A stretch of DNA of 64,000 nt from Panaeolus papilionaceus (taxonomy: Eukaryota > Basidiomycota > Agaricomycetes > Agaricales). Positions 33,001 to 43,808 of the stretch are shown here, in pieces. The stretch is from contig JADNRZ010000027.1 in NCBI GenBank assembly GCA_015501605.1, positions 434,001 through 498,000 of the forward strand, in the 5' to 3' direction. Position 1 is the stretch's first letter. Each line of letters opens with the position of its first letter. The position numbers were made by a program, and so were the translations under genes. The notes under the pieces were generated by a model that saw only the letters and a list, made by a program, of their open reading frames with translations, was not told the DNA's origin and did no database searches.

Positions 33001-33950
33001 AGGTGCTGTGTGGAATCACAAGATTGAAGATGGGATGAGGAAGAGGATGGTGAGACACCTGAGCCAACGACAGAGGGAGTGGTGCGACAGCGACGGCGGG
33101 TGTGGATGGTGCACCCAGCATTCTGATGAAAGAGACTCCCGCGATCGTTGCGATGATGTGCAAGTTTATATCGCTGCGAAGAATTATCAAAGTGCTATGT
33201 GTGAGTAACCTCCGCTGTCTCAATTCTCCGTTATCACTGACTTGACTCAATTTATAATCCAGTCTACCTCCTCCACGCCTATGACTACTACCCCGACGAC
33301 CCATTAATCTGCCGCTGGCTTGCCATAGCCTCCATAGGGAGGGCCATGCAGCGTCAATCTCACAGCAGGCACCACAAGGGATGGCATTCCTGAGCAAATA
33401 CTGCAAACGGTGGGGTGAGGGAGGTGGAGTGTGAACTAATGGGGGAACTTAGGGTGACCATTTTGCAAGGGATACGGCATTTAATTTGTCTTGTATTTTC
33501 ATTTTTTACTGGTGCTGTACCGTCGGGTTGTATCGCAAGTGGCTGTCTTGATGACTATCACTCTTACTCGCTATCTGGAGTCTATGATTATTGCTTTTTT
33601 TTAATTCCACTGCCTTCTCTCAAACGCCTTAATTTTCGTTGGGTTTTGGATGAGATCCCAGAGGAAAGAGAGCTGTATGTTAGAGTGGGTTCGCCAGCCT
33701 TGGTCATTCCTGCTTGGACGCAGATACCCCAGGCTTTCTGACGACGAGGATTCGACTTATGACCCTGGAAGCACTAAGCCTTCAGGAGCAGGGACCTCAG
33801 GTATGCATCGCACACATCTTGCATTGCCCAGGCGTAAAGCGCCCTTCACTAGACTCAATTTACCAGGCGCCTTGGAAAGCATTGATTCGGGGACAGGTGA
33901 TAGTTTTGTGGTTGAAGGAATGGATTCATAATTTTGCATATGATCCTTTT
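30078..33950 (+). pseudogene. TFIIIC TPR subunit (Tfc4/GTF3C3-like), copy 1, degenerate
   Basis: Resembles the tau131/Tfc4 TPR subunit of RNA polymerase III factor TFIIIC. Exon 1 (MMNLDDDIV) begins at 30078. Recognisable blocks in order: LQTAACMKNIGELADATDVY (about 30953), NSVKIKLAAIYEILGETKRA (about 31568), RALKEKEREVVRGW and ETLIEMFREMQNLFLTSR (about 31890-32090), THQFNEPLRILFASLASG (about 32805), MKLSDTNVKNPGALRWNG (about 32922) and YLLHAYDYYPDDP (about 33264), then SIGRAMQRQS. These match TPR motifs of Tfc4. Frames are lost repeatedly: a deletion near 31860, a stop after the LASG block and others. It is therefore a decayed copy; the true end is unclear. Confidence 0.7.
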
Positions 33951-34170
33951 CACAAACCAGCGTTCGGCAATAATAAAATTGCAAATGACTCCCATAATAC
34001 GTTGGTCTCCAACATGTACTCAAAACCGACAATGTCATGAATATGTTATCTTCGTAATGAATAGATACAAGTGTATTACATGATTAATCTATTAATCTTG
34101 AAAAATTCAAACTTGAATCAATGCCATCACTGAAACACCTGATAGAGAGAGACTGACCGGTGATAGTGAC

Positions 34171-35580
34171 TTAGTCGGAAACTCTGTGCTTCGAAAGCTT
34201 GTTTCCCCACCCTTTCACTCTGTTGGTTGCCCTCGTAAATATTCCACCCTTTGGTGATTTGGAATCTGGTGTCGAGGTGACCAGTTCTGACACAGCTGGA
34301 GTGACCACCCCAGGTGCCAATGCAAGTGGTTCTGGGGTTGATGTGGTAGATCCTGGGGCTGTAAGAGGGCCAGGCATTGGGGCAGCAGAATTTTCAGTTG
34401 GTGGTACAGGTTCCAGGATGACAGGGGGATCAGGTGGTGATCCAAACTTATGCAACTCTTCCTCAAACTTGGTGAATAGTATCTGCACCTCTGCAAGTTG
34501 TGCAATCAAAATGGCCCTGAGTTTTTCATCTGATAGCTCTGTCGCCATCTGCAGCTCCAACTGAATGTTGGCTTGCTGTACTTGAAGGTTGCTGATCCGT
34601 GTTTGGAGGTCATTGTAGATGTGTGATCCAAGTGATGTTTCTCGGAGGGGAAGATGAATAGAGTTCTGGATGTTGAGTGGACCATCCCAGATACCATATT
34701 GATAAGCATCATCTAAAATAGTAAGAGCTGACTCCTGAGTGTTGTGAAACTTGACAATGTCAGCTCCTTCAGTAATGTAATTCTAATGAGTATCATGGGG
34801 GTATAGTAAGGTTAATATTCGGAGAATATCCTGAGAATGACATACCTTCCAGATCTCATCTCGAAGCTGGCTAAAGTTTCCTTCTGCACGTCTCCTTGTG
34901 TTTTCATTCCAAATTGAGTCCCACATCGTGGAAACAACAGTGATGTTCCCTGCTGACTGGGGCCCTGTCAATGCCTCAAAAGTCTGCAGAACCTGTCTTT
35001 GGCTTCCGGGCAAACGAGGGTTATTGATAGGAGTGTGATACAGAATGCGGAACCCATATAAATTTCTAGTATTGAAGTCAGCAAGTGCCTCTGAAATGAG
35101 AGACAAATGGAAATTACGGATTTGTTTGAAGCATATCTTTTAACATGGAAACTATGCTCATTGCTGATATCTTGGTATCAGCGAAGCCGGGCACGTCCAC
35201 TAAGTGAATGGGATACCCCAATGACGTGACTGCATTTATAATTCGATATATTGATACAGATTGTGTGAACCCCTCCAGCTTATCACTGGAGAGACCGAGT
35301 GAGGGGTCCGATGCGACTGCTTCTATGAACTACCCAGAAGATATTGAAGTTGACCAAAAATGGCGATCGTGATACAACTCACACTACTCTTCCCTGACCC
35401 AGTCGGACCAAGTAGTCTATGTGTACAGATATAAGTCGCCATCTCGCCATATGTAGGATTAATGTGCATTTACACAAATACAAAACCGACTGTCCCGAAA
35501 TTAGATACCCTTTCTACCGATATAGCTCCATGAACCTTGATGTGCTTGAGCTTGGTTGCAAAATCAGAGATCGTGGACAT
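34171..35580 (-). CDS. P-loop GTPase, copy 2
   Basis: Same architecture as the copy at 27434, on minus. It starts MSTISDFATKLKHIKV at 35580; G1 LLGPTGSGKSS is at about 35385-35418, the G3 region LVDVPGFADTK at about 35190, and NNPRLPGSQRQVLQTFEAL then ITVVSTMWDSIWNE at about 34900-35030. The final exon has the coiled coil (ELQMATELSDEKLRAIL), a Pro-rich linker and the end KGWGNKLSKHRVSD, with a stop at 34171. Codons around the Pro-rich part differ from copy 1, so the copies have diverged. How the first exon joins the P-loop exon is unresolved. It lies tail to tail with the Tfc4-like copy. Confidence 0.75.
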
Positions 35581-35689
35581 TGGAATGAAGCAGAGGGTGG
35601 CAAGTGCGAAGGGAAGTGCTGGTGAGATGAAGTCGAGATGGATGGATGAGCGAGAAAAAAGCACAGCACACCGAATAGGGCTGCTTTTG

Positions 35690-36510
35690 TCTGACGTGCA
35701 TGAGTCGGCCTCGTGGGGTTCTTGTGATTAGCCTTCATGCTGATTGGACGATGATATAAATAATCTTTAATTGAAAATCCATTGATAACGCCCAGATACC
35801 CCATCACGAAATATAAAAACCCAAAATCAACGCCAAGGTCTCCATTCAAGTTCCAGCAGCCCCGATATAACCCTCTCAGCACTACATCTCGTAGTGTCTC
35901 CCCCCTCTGTTCGCCTTGCCCCTTAACCTCAACCTCCTTACCCAGCACAGAGGAAGACACTGAGCCCGAAGAGGAAGAAGACAAAGAGGGAGAGGGGAAG
36001 GACGAAGACCTCGCAACAACCTCACACCATCCACCAACTTCTCCCAGTTCTCAACCGACCGAGTGCGCGGGACTGTTCAATGTGGATGAAGTCGCCTCTT
36101 GCTCCCTACTCTCTTCGATTTCGGTGCTGCTTGTTGTGTCGGAGATTCGGGGATTGATGTCGTCGTAAATGTCAGTATTCATCTCGTCAGATCCTCCAAG
36201 GTACGATGATTCGAATCGAAGCCCATCCCTCCCCGCCCTCGCCCCTTCCAACATACCTCTCCCCTCTCGACTCCATTTGTGTAGCTCCAGAATACGTTCT
36301 TCGTAGCTGTGGCGATGCAGGGAGATGTGGCGGGGGTTGAGATTGTATATCGTCTCTCCTCGTCCCTTTCCGGTTCGCCTTTCTCTCGCTGCCTATTCCC
36401 TTGTCTCTAACATCGACTTCTTCTCGTCGGCTTGCGGTAGGGTGAGGAGAAAGGGATAATGAGATATGGGGGAAGAGGAGAAGAAAGGTGATGAAGAGGG
36501 ATGAGTACAC
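35690..36510 (-). CDS. Gene X, copy 2 (unrecognised)
   Basis: Read on minus, blocks include RYTISTPATSPCI, NGVERGEV, DEMNTDIYDDINPRISD, SSSSSGSVSSSVLGKEVEV and the conserved end VLRGLYRGCWNLNGDLG, followed by a hydrophobic FLYFVMGYLGVINGF that may be membrane-associated. The same order is seen in the other copies. Exon borders are not fixed and the middle is low-complexity, so integrity is unknown. It lies directly upstream of GTPase copy 2 on the same strand. Confidence 0.4.
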
Positions 36511-36602
36511 GCGCTTGATAGATTGTGGACGTGGAGAGGTGTAAAATGCGATTCAATGAGGTGATGAACTTGTTCATCATTATCGTGGATTATTAACCAT
36601 GT

Positions 36603-36627
36603 ATTCATTCATTCATTCATTCATTCA
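36603..36627. repeat. ATTC microsatellite
   Basis: Five to six tandem ATTC units. The equivalent position in unit 3 (about 62953) has only two, so this is a variable site between the duplicated units. Confidence 0.8.
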
Positions 36628-36639
36628 GCACTCACGTCA

Positions 36640-37050
36640 CAATATACAACCAGTATAAAGCGACGCACCTATTCCCGTTGAAATAAATACATCATCCCCA
36701 ACACACGTCCTCTCTCTTTGCGCGTAGAACTGTATAAACGCGCACTTTGAAGGCGGACAACTTGAACCGCGCGGCTGGACGTATTGCCAGGCGTGGATTT
36801 GAAGAAAGGTGGTGAAGAATGGCTCTTTTGTTTCATAGGGGGGTTGGATACTTAGATTAGTTAAGATCTTGATTCTGTTTGAATCGAGATAGAAAGGGGG
36901 GAAGGGGAGAAAGAGAGAAAGAACGAGAAAATAGGGGAGACGAGGAAGAGGAAGGAGCCTAAAAATAGCTACATACGTCATTATGCGGTGGACAATAATT
37001 CCCCCTAACCCTCTATGCTTCACATAGATATACAAAATAGTCAACATTCT
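36640..37050 (-). other. Region upstream of gene X, copy 2
   Basis: An open minus-strand stretch contains PSKCAFIQFYAQRERTCVGD. Part of it is conserved at 54700-54780 (SKCAFIQFHGKGQRTCV) and 63000-63090. This could be a 5' exon of gene X or a conserved 5' flank of the duplicated unit. Confidence 0.3.
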
Positions 37051-37258
37051 ATGAGGTTCAGCTACAAGAATATAATCACGATCATGGGGGGAGCATAGAC
37101 ATGACTGAGGCTTGCGATGAATGAGTGACTGTCGCCTGTCTACTCCAGTTGGAATTGATGGCTTCTTCTTCCTTGACGTCCACCACCACTACACGACAAG
37201 ACGACTAATTTTATTTATTTCATGCTCTAGACTTTTACTTAACCTGGCAAAGGGTATT

Positions 37259-37556
37259 ATGATGGAGTCAGACAACGATATCATCAGTAAGTTCTGTCTC
37301 ATTACACTGTACACCGTTCATTCATCCTCACTCATCCTCGTTATTCTTGTGTTGCATAGATTGGAATCCCAACTCGCTCTCTGATCCTGCATCAGAGGAA
37401 TCCGACTCTGACTTTTACTCGGGTTCGGGGTCGGAATCAGGGAGTGACGAGTCTAAAGAATCCACGAGTGAGCAGGGAGGAGAGGTAGAAGTGAGAGCGC
37501 AGGTGAGATTCAGGGTGGTTTTGAGTATGCGTTCTGGTTTTTGCTCCCTCTTTTTT
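37259..37556 (+). pseudogene. Tfc4-like, copy 2, 5' part (interrupted)
   Basis: Start MMESDNDI at 37259 with donor GTAAGT. The next exon at about 37360 has DWNPNSLSDPASEESDSD and a Ser/Glu/Gly-rich acidic stretch, as in copies 3 and 4. In the following intron the 13-kb element is inserted at TA (37557-37558). The gene resumes at 50603. Confidence 0.65.
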
Positions 37557-37558
37557 TA

Positions 37559-38470
37559 TGAAGGGCCCCATTGGACAAAAATGTAAAAACTCAATTTCCT
37601 CAAAAACACAGGCTTTCCGTAGAGATATTTTCCCAAAATGGCATTTCATGAGATCATAGAGTTTTTCCCGAGATACTGTATCCTTTTAAATTATTCGGCA
37701 GGGGGTGGGACACGGGACACCGATGCCGAATTGTGTCACCCATCAACCTGGGGTGGGACATGGGACAAATGGTAAAGTTCGGCAGGAGGTCAGGGGCTGC
37801 TTAATGGTCAACCTCAGGGTGGTTCATCCTATGGACAAGGCTGGTGCCAGGTCCAGCTGGGAGGCGAACATGGTTTTAACATTGAGATAAGTAATCAGAC
37901 AACTATATTAAAATGTAAGCTTTGATGTCATTATCTGCCAATGTCTGTAAGTCTGTAAACGGCGTGCCCTTAAGTGGCGGTGAGTCCTGTTCGGTCCAAC
38001 AAATTATGGCGTGAAAATATGTTTTGCAACTTTGAACCATAAGTTTTTTTACATTAAACCACCTGCATTCCAGCTCTTCACATTTTTATCATAATAATAT
38101 ACCATGACTCTTCAAAAAATACCACTCTCCCTTCAGCATGAGTTGCCACACTCTCGGCTCAATGTCATTGCAAACACTAGATAGTGGTTTCTACTGTTTT
38201 AAATACCTCTATCATACTTAATTCATTATATTCAAACAATTCAGACATTATGAAGCGATTTTTCATCAATTTTAGCCCCTTTTTTTTCTCACAGTGTCCC
38301 ACCTGGCCAGGAGGCCTGGGACACGGGACAGGTGTCCGTATTCGGCATAATCATGGGGGAGTGGGACAGGGGACCGCCGAATAATTTAAAAGGATACAGT
38401 ACACGGTTTTTCCTGAGATACACAGTTTTTCCCGAGACGCAGTTTCCCCCAGATAGGACAGTTTTCCCGA
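37559..38470. repeat. Left TIR of the 13-kb element (split by a MITE)
   Basis: Matches the reverse complement of about 50410-50602 over roughly 190 bp once the 724-bp MITE is removed. It includes tandem copies of AGTTTTTCCCGAGATAC. Mismatches are scattered, so the element is not brand new. Confidence 0.75.
37676..38399. mobile_element. 724-bp MITE nested in the left TIR
   Basis: Inverted tips CTGTATCCTTTTAAATTATT then CGGC, and the complement at 38375-38399. TA duplicated at 37674-37675 and 38400-38401. The opposite TIR shows the uninserted sequence (CCCGAGATACA), confirming the duplication. Subterminal GTGGGACACGGGACA motifs occur at both ends. No coding capacity. Confidence 0.88.
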
Positions 38471-38685
38471 AATACATATTTCTTCAGATATTTCTGTGTT
38501 CACAGTTAGTCCTTCGATTTTGGCATCTCTAATATTACAAGGACAAGTTTTATATTGTTTGTTTAAGAATACACGAGAAGTCTACAGTTCGAAATCTAAA
38601 ATGTAATAGATTAGTTAGTGAGCAAGAACACCATGTCAAGGGCCTTGCCGGCGACTTACAATGCCAACGCTAATTGAATTGCTTC

Positions 38686-39601
38686 TCAGGCCCTGAAGGC
38701 TTGGTCAATCTCCAACGCTAACTCCTTGTATCCTCGATAAGTGCTGGGCCGTCCCCTAGCTGTGATGCAGTGACGAATATGAGCGTCAACTGCTTGATCA
38801 CAAAAAACAAGGAGATTATCCTCGTCGAAGCCAGTTTGGAAGGCTGCCATTTCGAGCTCGATAAAAAATTGGTAGATGGGTCGCCCTCCTTGCTGGACAG
38901 AGGAAATGATTTCCATAGCGCCAATTGCAGAACCCTGTAAGGCAGGAGCGCCAAAAGACCTTCGAAAGTGATCTTCAAAAACCGTCCAGGAGCTGTAACA
39001 CTCCCTTCCGTTCTTGATATTGAACACCTGACAGATCCTCCAGTTGTTCGTGATACCCTGCGTCATATAGGATAAGGCAAAGTAGATTTTAGCCATATCG
39101 GTAGGAAAATGTTCTGGGTTGGCGCTGAAGTAGGTATAGCACACCGCGAGAAAAGAATTGACATTGCCACTTTCGCCATTGAACACCATGGGCGCTTGTA
39201 GTGGAACAAATGAGGGGCTCCGAGATGTTTCGACCCCATGGATAGGGATGCCTCCTCTAGTTGAGCGCATGGTCATTGTTGTTGCATCTTCAGCTGCAAC
39301 GGGCACATTTCTGTTGGTAACTACAAATTATTTTTAAATCAAACAATACCTGTGCATAGACATTATTGAACATGTACCTGCGCTGGTGGAAACCAGCGCT
39401 GCACCTTCGAAAGCAGAGAGGTTGTTGTTTACAACATGGTTCTGAAAGAAAGAAAAAAGCAATATTTAGAGGCCCAGAGATATCGCATTGATAATCATGC
39501 CTCACATTGTTCTCTACCACCAGCACTTCAACTTCTTGGTTGGAAACATTGGGCAATTCTTCACTCAAAGGGAGAGAGTTTTGGGAATGGTCTTCAGACA
39601 T
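38686..39601 (-). CDS. Gag-like protein gene within the 13-kb element
   Basis: The main exon encodes a retrotransposon-gag-type capsid region: PMVFNGESGNVNSFLAVCYT, YFSANPEHFPTDMAKIYFAL, SYMTQGITNNWR and FEDHFRRSFG. The upstream part starts MSEDHSQNSLPLSEELPNV at 39601 and is joined through short exons (NHVVNNNLSAFEGAALVSTS). No zinc knuckle, protease or reverse transcriptase follows. This may be a gag fragment from a Ty3-type element or a gag-derived gene carried by the transposon. The conserved frame and splice signals favour a gene. Confidence 0.6.
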
Positions 39602-39756
39602 TGTAGCTTGAAGGAGAAAAGCAAAGGTGCAGAGTTGCCTCTAAAATTTTGATACTGGTGACAGCGATGTGACTCTCAACGCAAAAAGAGAATGATTCGT
39701 CTCAAGAAGCCCGCAGTGTTAATGGATATTACCCCTATCGGCAGCCCTGAGCGTGT

Positions 39757-40059
39757 TTAACTACCACTTGAAGGCTCGCTATTCAACTGTGAAGCTACCT
39801 TTGGTCCAAGTTTCACAGAGTCCTCGCAGTCTGAGTCTCCAGATTCTAGCTGGTGACAGTGACATGCCCAAACCTGAACTGCAGTCCACATTTTTTCTAT
39901 CTCCGGATTGTAAACACTCCTTGTCGGTTGTCTAAACAGAGGGTTAAATGGGGAATTTTACCAGTCAACTTGCATCACTCACACTGTGAAACGATGTCCA
40001 GCTCCTGTTTCCTGGTTGTCTTGGTTTATAGTCAGGCGCAGTGTGTGATTATCCTCCAT
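39757..40059 (-). CDS. Small two-exon gene, function unknown
   Basis: Start MEDNHTLRLTINQDNQETGA at 40059. Donor GTGAGT after HRFTV and acceptor CTGTTTAG join to TRSVYNPEIEKMWTAVQVWA and end SEPSSGS, stop at 39757. About 80 residues with a Cys/His-containing stretch (ACHCHQ). It lies between the gag-like and transposase genes on the same strand. No known domain. Confidence 0.45.
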
Positions 40060-40296
40060 GGTGTAAGCTAATGTAATGAAAATGTTAGTTGGAATCAATG
40101 GGTGAAGGGACAATGACGTACCGGAACTGAGAAGGAAGTTGATTGTGTAGCCTAAGTGTGAGTTCACTCGACATTTTTAATTAAAAGGGAGACAACGAGT
40201 CGAAGCTCGTGATTGAATCATTCCCAGGCCCGGCGCTAAAGTGCCTGGAAGCAAAATGACTTCATACCATTACTTCTCAACTGCATAGATGCTACG

Positions 40297-42226
40297 CTAT
40301 ATGCTTGCACAAATATCTAGGGTAAGGATCCACAGAACCTTTCTATCCTCCATATGAAAAGAATTACAAATGTTCTCGGGTATTGAAAGAAATTGTCGCA
40401 TAAACTCCTCCAGCTGCCTATCCGTAAAGGGGCATCGTTCTTCCTCAACAGTCACAATGCTGAATGAAGCTGGTCGATGGTTCTGAAATGGGTTGTTCTC
40501 TGGAATGTCTGCTGGATTGGTCAATAGGTGATGGTTGAGAAGCAATGGGTTCTCAAGGTCATGCCAATCAATTCCATACTCCTCTATCTCTTCTGCGTTC
40601 AGGGAGACATCCAAATGAGACGCTTCTTGGCCCCTAAAGCCGTGAAGTCCCTGCTCTATCATGCTAAACCATTGGAGGTCAGCTGGACTCCGAGTGCCAA
40701 CTCCTGGGATGGGTATCTTATGGTTATTCCACCCATCTTTCCAGCCTGTCAGGTCATTGTTGATAGAATTAAGGAAAAGAACATGAAGGAGCCAGATATG
40801 AGCAGAGAGGTCGGGCTGTAGTCCTGCTGTAAGCTCCAGATCTTTGAAAAAGTCCTTCCATTTCCGACTGACGCCATTGGTCACATCCACCCATAGTCGT
40901 TCGATTCGAATATTGTGAACACTTCTAAATGAAATGAGATTAGTTGAGCAATGTGGTCCAAGCATAAACACGACAACAAACCAGCCAAATATGTAAGAGC
41001 CCCTTCCAGCACCTCGGGTTTCCTCCATATAGTCGGCTACAAGGATGTTTTCCCCCCCATGATCACCCCGGACCCTGCTAGGCAGTCCATGCTCTTGCAC
41101 AATGTCCTCGAATAGTCGGAGGACTGTTTCAGCTCGATTGTTGCTATGAGCTCGAATTCCAGTGACGAAACGAGAGTACCCATCAATAAACCCATGTATC
41201 ACTATTTTCCACCGAATCAAACCTGTTGGAATTTCAATTATAGTTGCTGTTCTCAGTAAAACCATGACTTGTGTGCTTACCATGTTGCCCATCATGGTGA
41301 CACAAGGAATTGTATCCCCTGACATTGTAGACGCGACGTTGAATGCGCCTAGAACCAAAAGCAAGGTTGGGTGGGCCTTTGACTCTCATTCTAGAAGCGA
41401 CTACACGCTCTCGAGAAACACAAATTCCAAGCGAGTTCAGATGGCCCATAAGCAGCCGACGTCCAAGGTTTGAATAATTTACAAGGATCCCTCCGACGAC
41501 CTGATCAAGTTGTTCATCAGATATTTCAGTATATGCCGCAGTTGAGTACCCAGTGTTTGTGAACGCCAGGGGTCCTGTAACGGATGGGGAAGAATGATGA
41601 GACCCCATCTGAGGTGTTTGATCCCAAGGCGTTGTTGTTGGATGTCGATGATGAGGTGGTTGCGGAGTGCCTTGGAACCCCGAATTGAGCTGGAACTGAG
41701 GCTCGTGGATGTCCTCCCCCGGCTCTAGAGACTCCAGTGGTACTTGTGGTACTGCTTGTGCTAGAGGTATAGGGGATGATAGAGTTTAAATTGTTTGCCA
41801 TGGGTTGTGTGGCACCAGTTCGTGGGGTGCGTGTGCCGGTGCGTCGTTGTGAAGAAGCATTGTGAAGGAGAAATGCCTGACAAAATGTCATTGGATAGAA
41901 TCAAACTTATGGGCCAAGTAGTCTTACATTCATGTTTGGTCGAAACGGTGTCGCCTGGGCAGGCAAGAGAAAACTTGAAGGTGTCGCTTGCGAAGCGGGA
42001 AACGGGAAGGCTTGAGAGGGCAGAGGCATCTGGTTTGAAGGAGGCGGGACCTGTGTGGACGGGGGCATCTGGGTTGACAGAGGTGGGACTTGAGTGGATG
42101 GGGGTGGCTGAGTTGAACTTGAAGTGGGGTAACTGAAAATTCGGCATAAGCTTTTTTTTTTTCTCTCCGTTGGTCTAAGATACATACATTGAGTGGTTTC
42201 CATAACCCCTTCGGCAGTTGGTGCAA
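40297..42226 (-). CDS. Integrase-core (DDE) transposase-like protein
   Basis: Matches the integrase-core proteins abundant in Agaricomycetes. The N-terminal part (42226 to about 41620) is Pro/Ser/Gln-rich with [12 protein letters not shown] repeats. Then come [40 protein letters not shown] (helical DNA-binding part) and [10 protein letters not shown] (about 41290). Catalytic-type blocks are [14 protein letters not shown] (about 41170-41205), [11 protein letters not shown] (about 41050-41080) and [13 protein letters not shown] (about 40885-40915), giving an Asp-Asp-Glu set. Downstream are [16 protein letters not shown] and LHGFRG. Several introns are present. This is likely the transposase of the 13-kb element. 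Exact 5' end uncertain. Confidence 0.7.
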
Positions 42227-42641
42227 GCTTCAGTGAATGACATTGGCTTTGTATTGGTTAGAACTGGCTATTAGAAGACGCAAAATAAATAAAAACACAC
42301 CCTCAGCCCACCATCTTGTGCCTGGAACACCTGGCAGGTTCCATCAGCATTTGCCCCACGAGGAGGGTAGAATATGTGCTGTGCCCGCGAATGACCACAT
42401 TGACATGTGGTTTCCTTTGTTTTCAAAAGTCAGGCTTCATCGGAGAAAAAACAATTCAAAACTGAACATACTTCTCCAAAGCACTGAACAAAGTACTGGC
42501 AATTTTCCCTGCATAGTTGGCACGGTGAAGGCAGAGAACTCATTGGGGGGTATCACATCCACAGAGAGGGGAGAGGGGGATAGTCGTAAAAGAGTATTTT
42601 TGATGAGCTATATACTAGTCGGGGCCATGGTAATAAAGTGG

Positions 42642-43189
42642 TGATGTGCGCGTTACGGTAAGTCTAGATATGAAATATAATATAATGTGTGAGATGATGT
42701 GAGGATGAGGATAGTGTGATGATGGGTGAGTAAGCGCGACGTTGCAAGGTCGTGGGGTCTGCGAGTGCTAAGGGAAAATGTGGGAAAACGAGAGGAAGGG
42801 TGGTGCCGAATGCACGCGGAACGACGAAATACGAACGAAAACGACACAAAATGCGAAATACAAAGACGACGAGGGACGAAGGCGACGAACTGGAGCGAAA
42901 CTGAGGGGAAAACTTGTCTATTCTGTGGTGGAAATAGTGTACAGTAAATAAAGTACATGAGGTGCAGTGGTGCTACACAGGTAAACTAAAAAGGTAATAT
43001 GAACGAAAAGAAAAGAAAATGAAAGGATTTAAGAGAACTAGCGCCGAAGCGTTTCAAGGAATCGAAAATAGAATGAAAAATAAACAAAATAAACGAATAG
43101 GGCAGGCACCGTGCAGTCGGGGAATGAAGGAGGAATGGTAAAATACCGAAAATGCGAAATTCGGAGGGATATGGGTTCGGAGCTCATCA
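42642..43189 (-). repeat. 3' LTR (relative to gag) of the retrotransposon
   Basis: Reads as identical to 46153-46700, same length and no difference seen by eye. Confidence 0.92.
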
Positions 43190-43203
43190 TATTCCCCTCT
43201 TGC
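43190..43203 (-). promoter_or_regulatory. Polypurine tract
   Basis: On minus the sequence GCAAGAGGGGAATA sits immediately before the 3' LTR, the expected place for plus-strand priming. A near copy recurs at about 43723-43736. Confidence 0.7.
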
Positions 43204-43808
43204 TGAGAATGTGACTGTCCCCAGTCACCCGAGGACCTCGAAGCTACCTGAAATGCGAAACGGAAGCGGAACGGGGATGAAAGCGAACGAAATACGACGA
43301 AAACGGGTGAAGAGAGTATACTACGAAGTGAATAAAATGATGAAGTGCTGAGATGGAGCGCCAATGGGTAACGAAAAACGAAGTAATGAACGAATTTCGA
43401 ATGAAAAGGCGCCGGATTGGGGATGAAAATGGTAAACGGGGATGCCAACGGATGAAAACGAGAGAAAATATACTAAACATGAATAATACACGCATTAGGT
43501 GGGCCTCGAACGCGCTTAATAAAATGAAGAAAGCGGTGAGCCCTCAGTAAATCATCACTGGGCTAACGATGCGCTGAAACGAGTCGCGATAAAACGGGAA
43601 CGAATGACGAAAGTGAAGGCGAAACTTGAAGGCGAAAGGGGGTCGGAACGACGAAGGTAGTGTGAACGAGAAAATAGGCAAAAGTAATGAAATAAAATCG
43701 AAAAATTGGGGACTTAACCGTGTATTCCCCTCTTGCTGAAAATCTGACTGTCCTCGGTCACTACTCCTCGAATTCTTCTGAACCAATGCTCCTAAAGCTT
43801 CAAATGCC

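Noticed and set aside
37621..37690. Repeated CCCGAGATAC units as a CRISPR-like array
   Set aside because: They are short tandem repeats inside a transposon TIR in a eukaryotic genome, without unique spacers.
42653..42958. ORFs duplicated at 42.65-42.96 and 46.16-46.47 kb
   Set aside because: Identical because they lie in the two LTRs; no evidence that they are translated.
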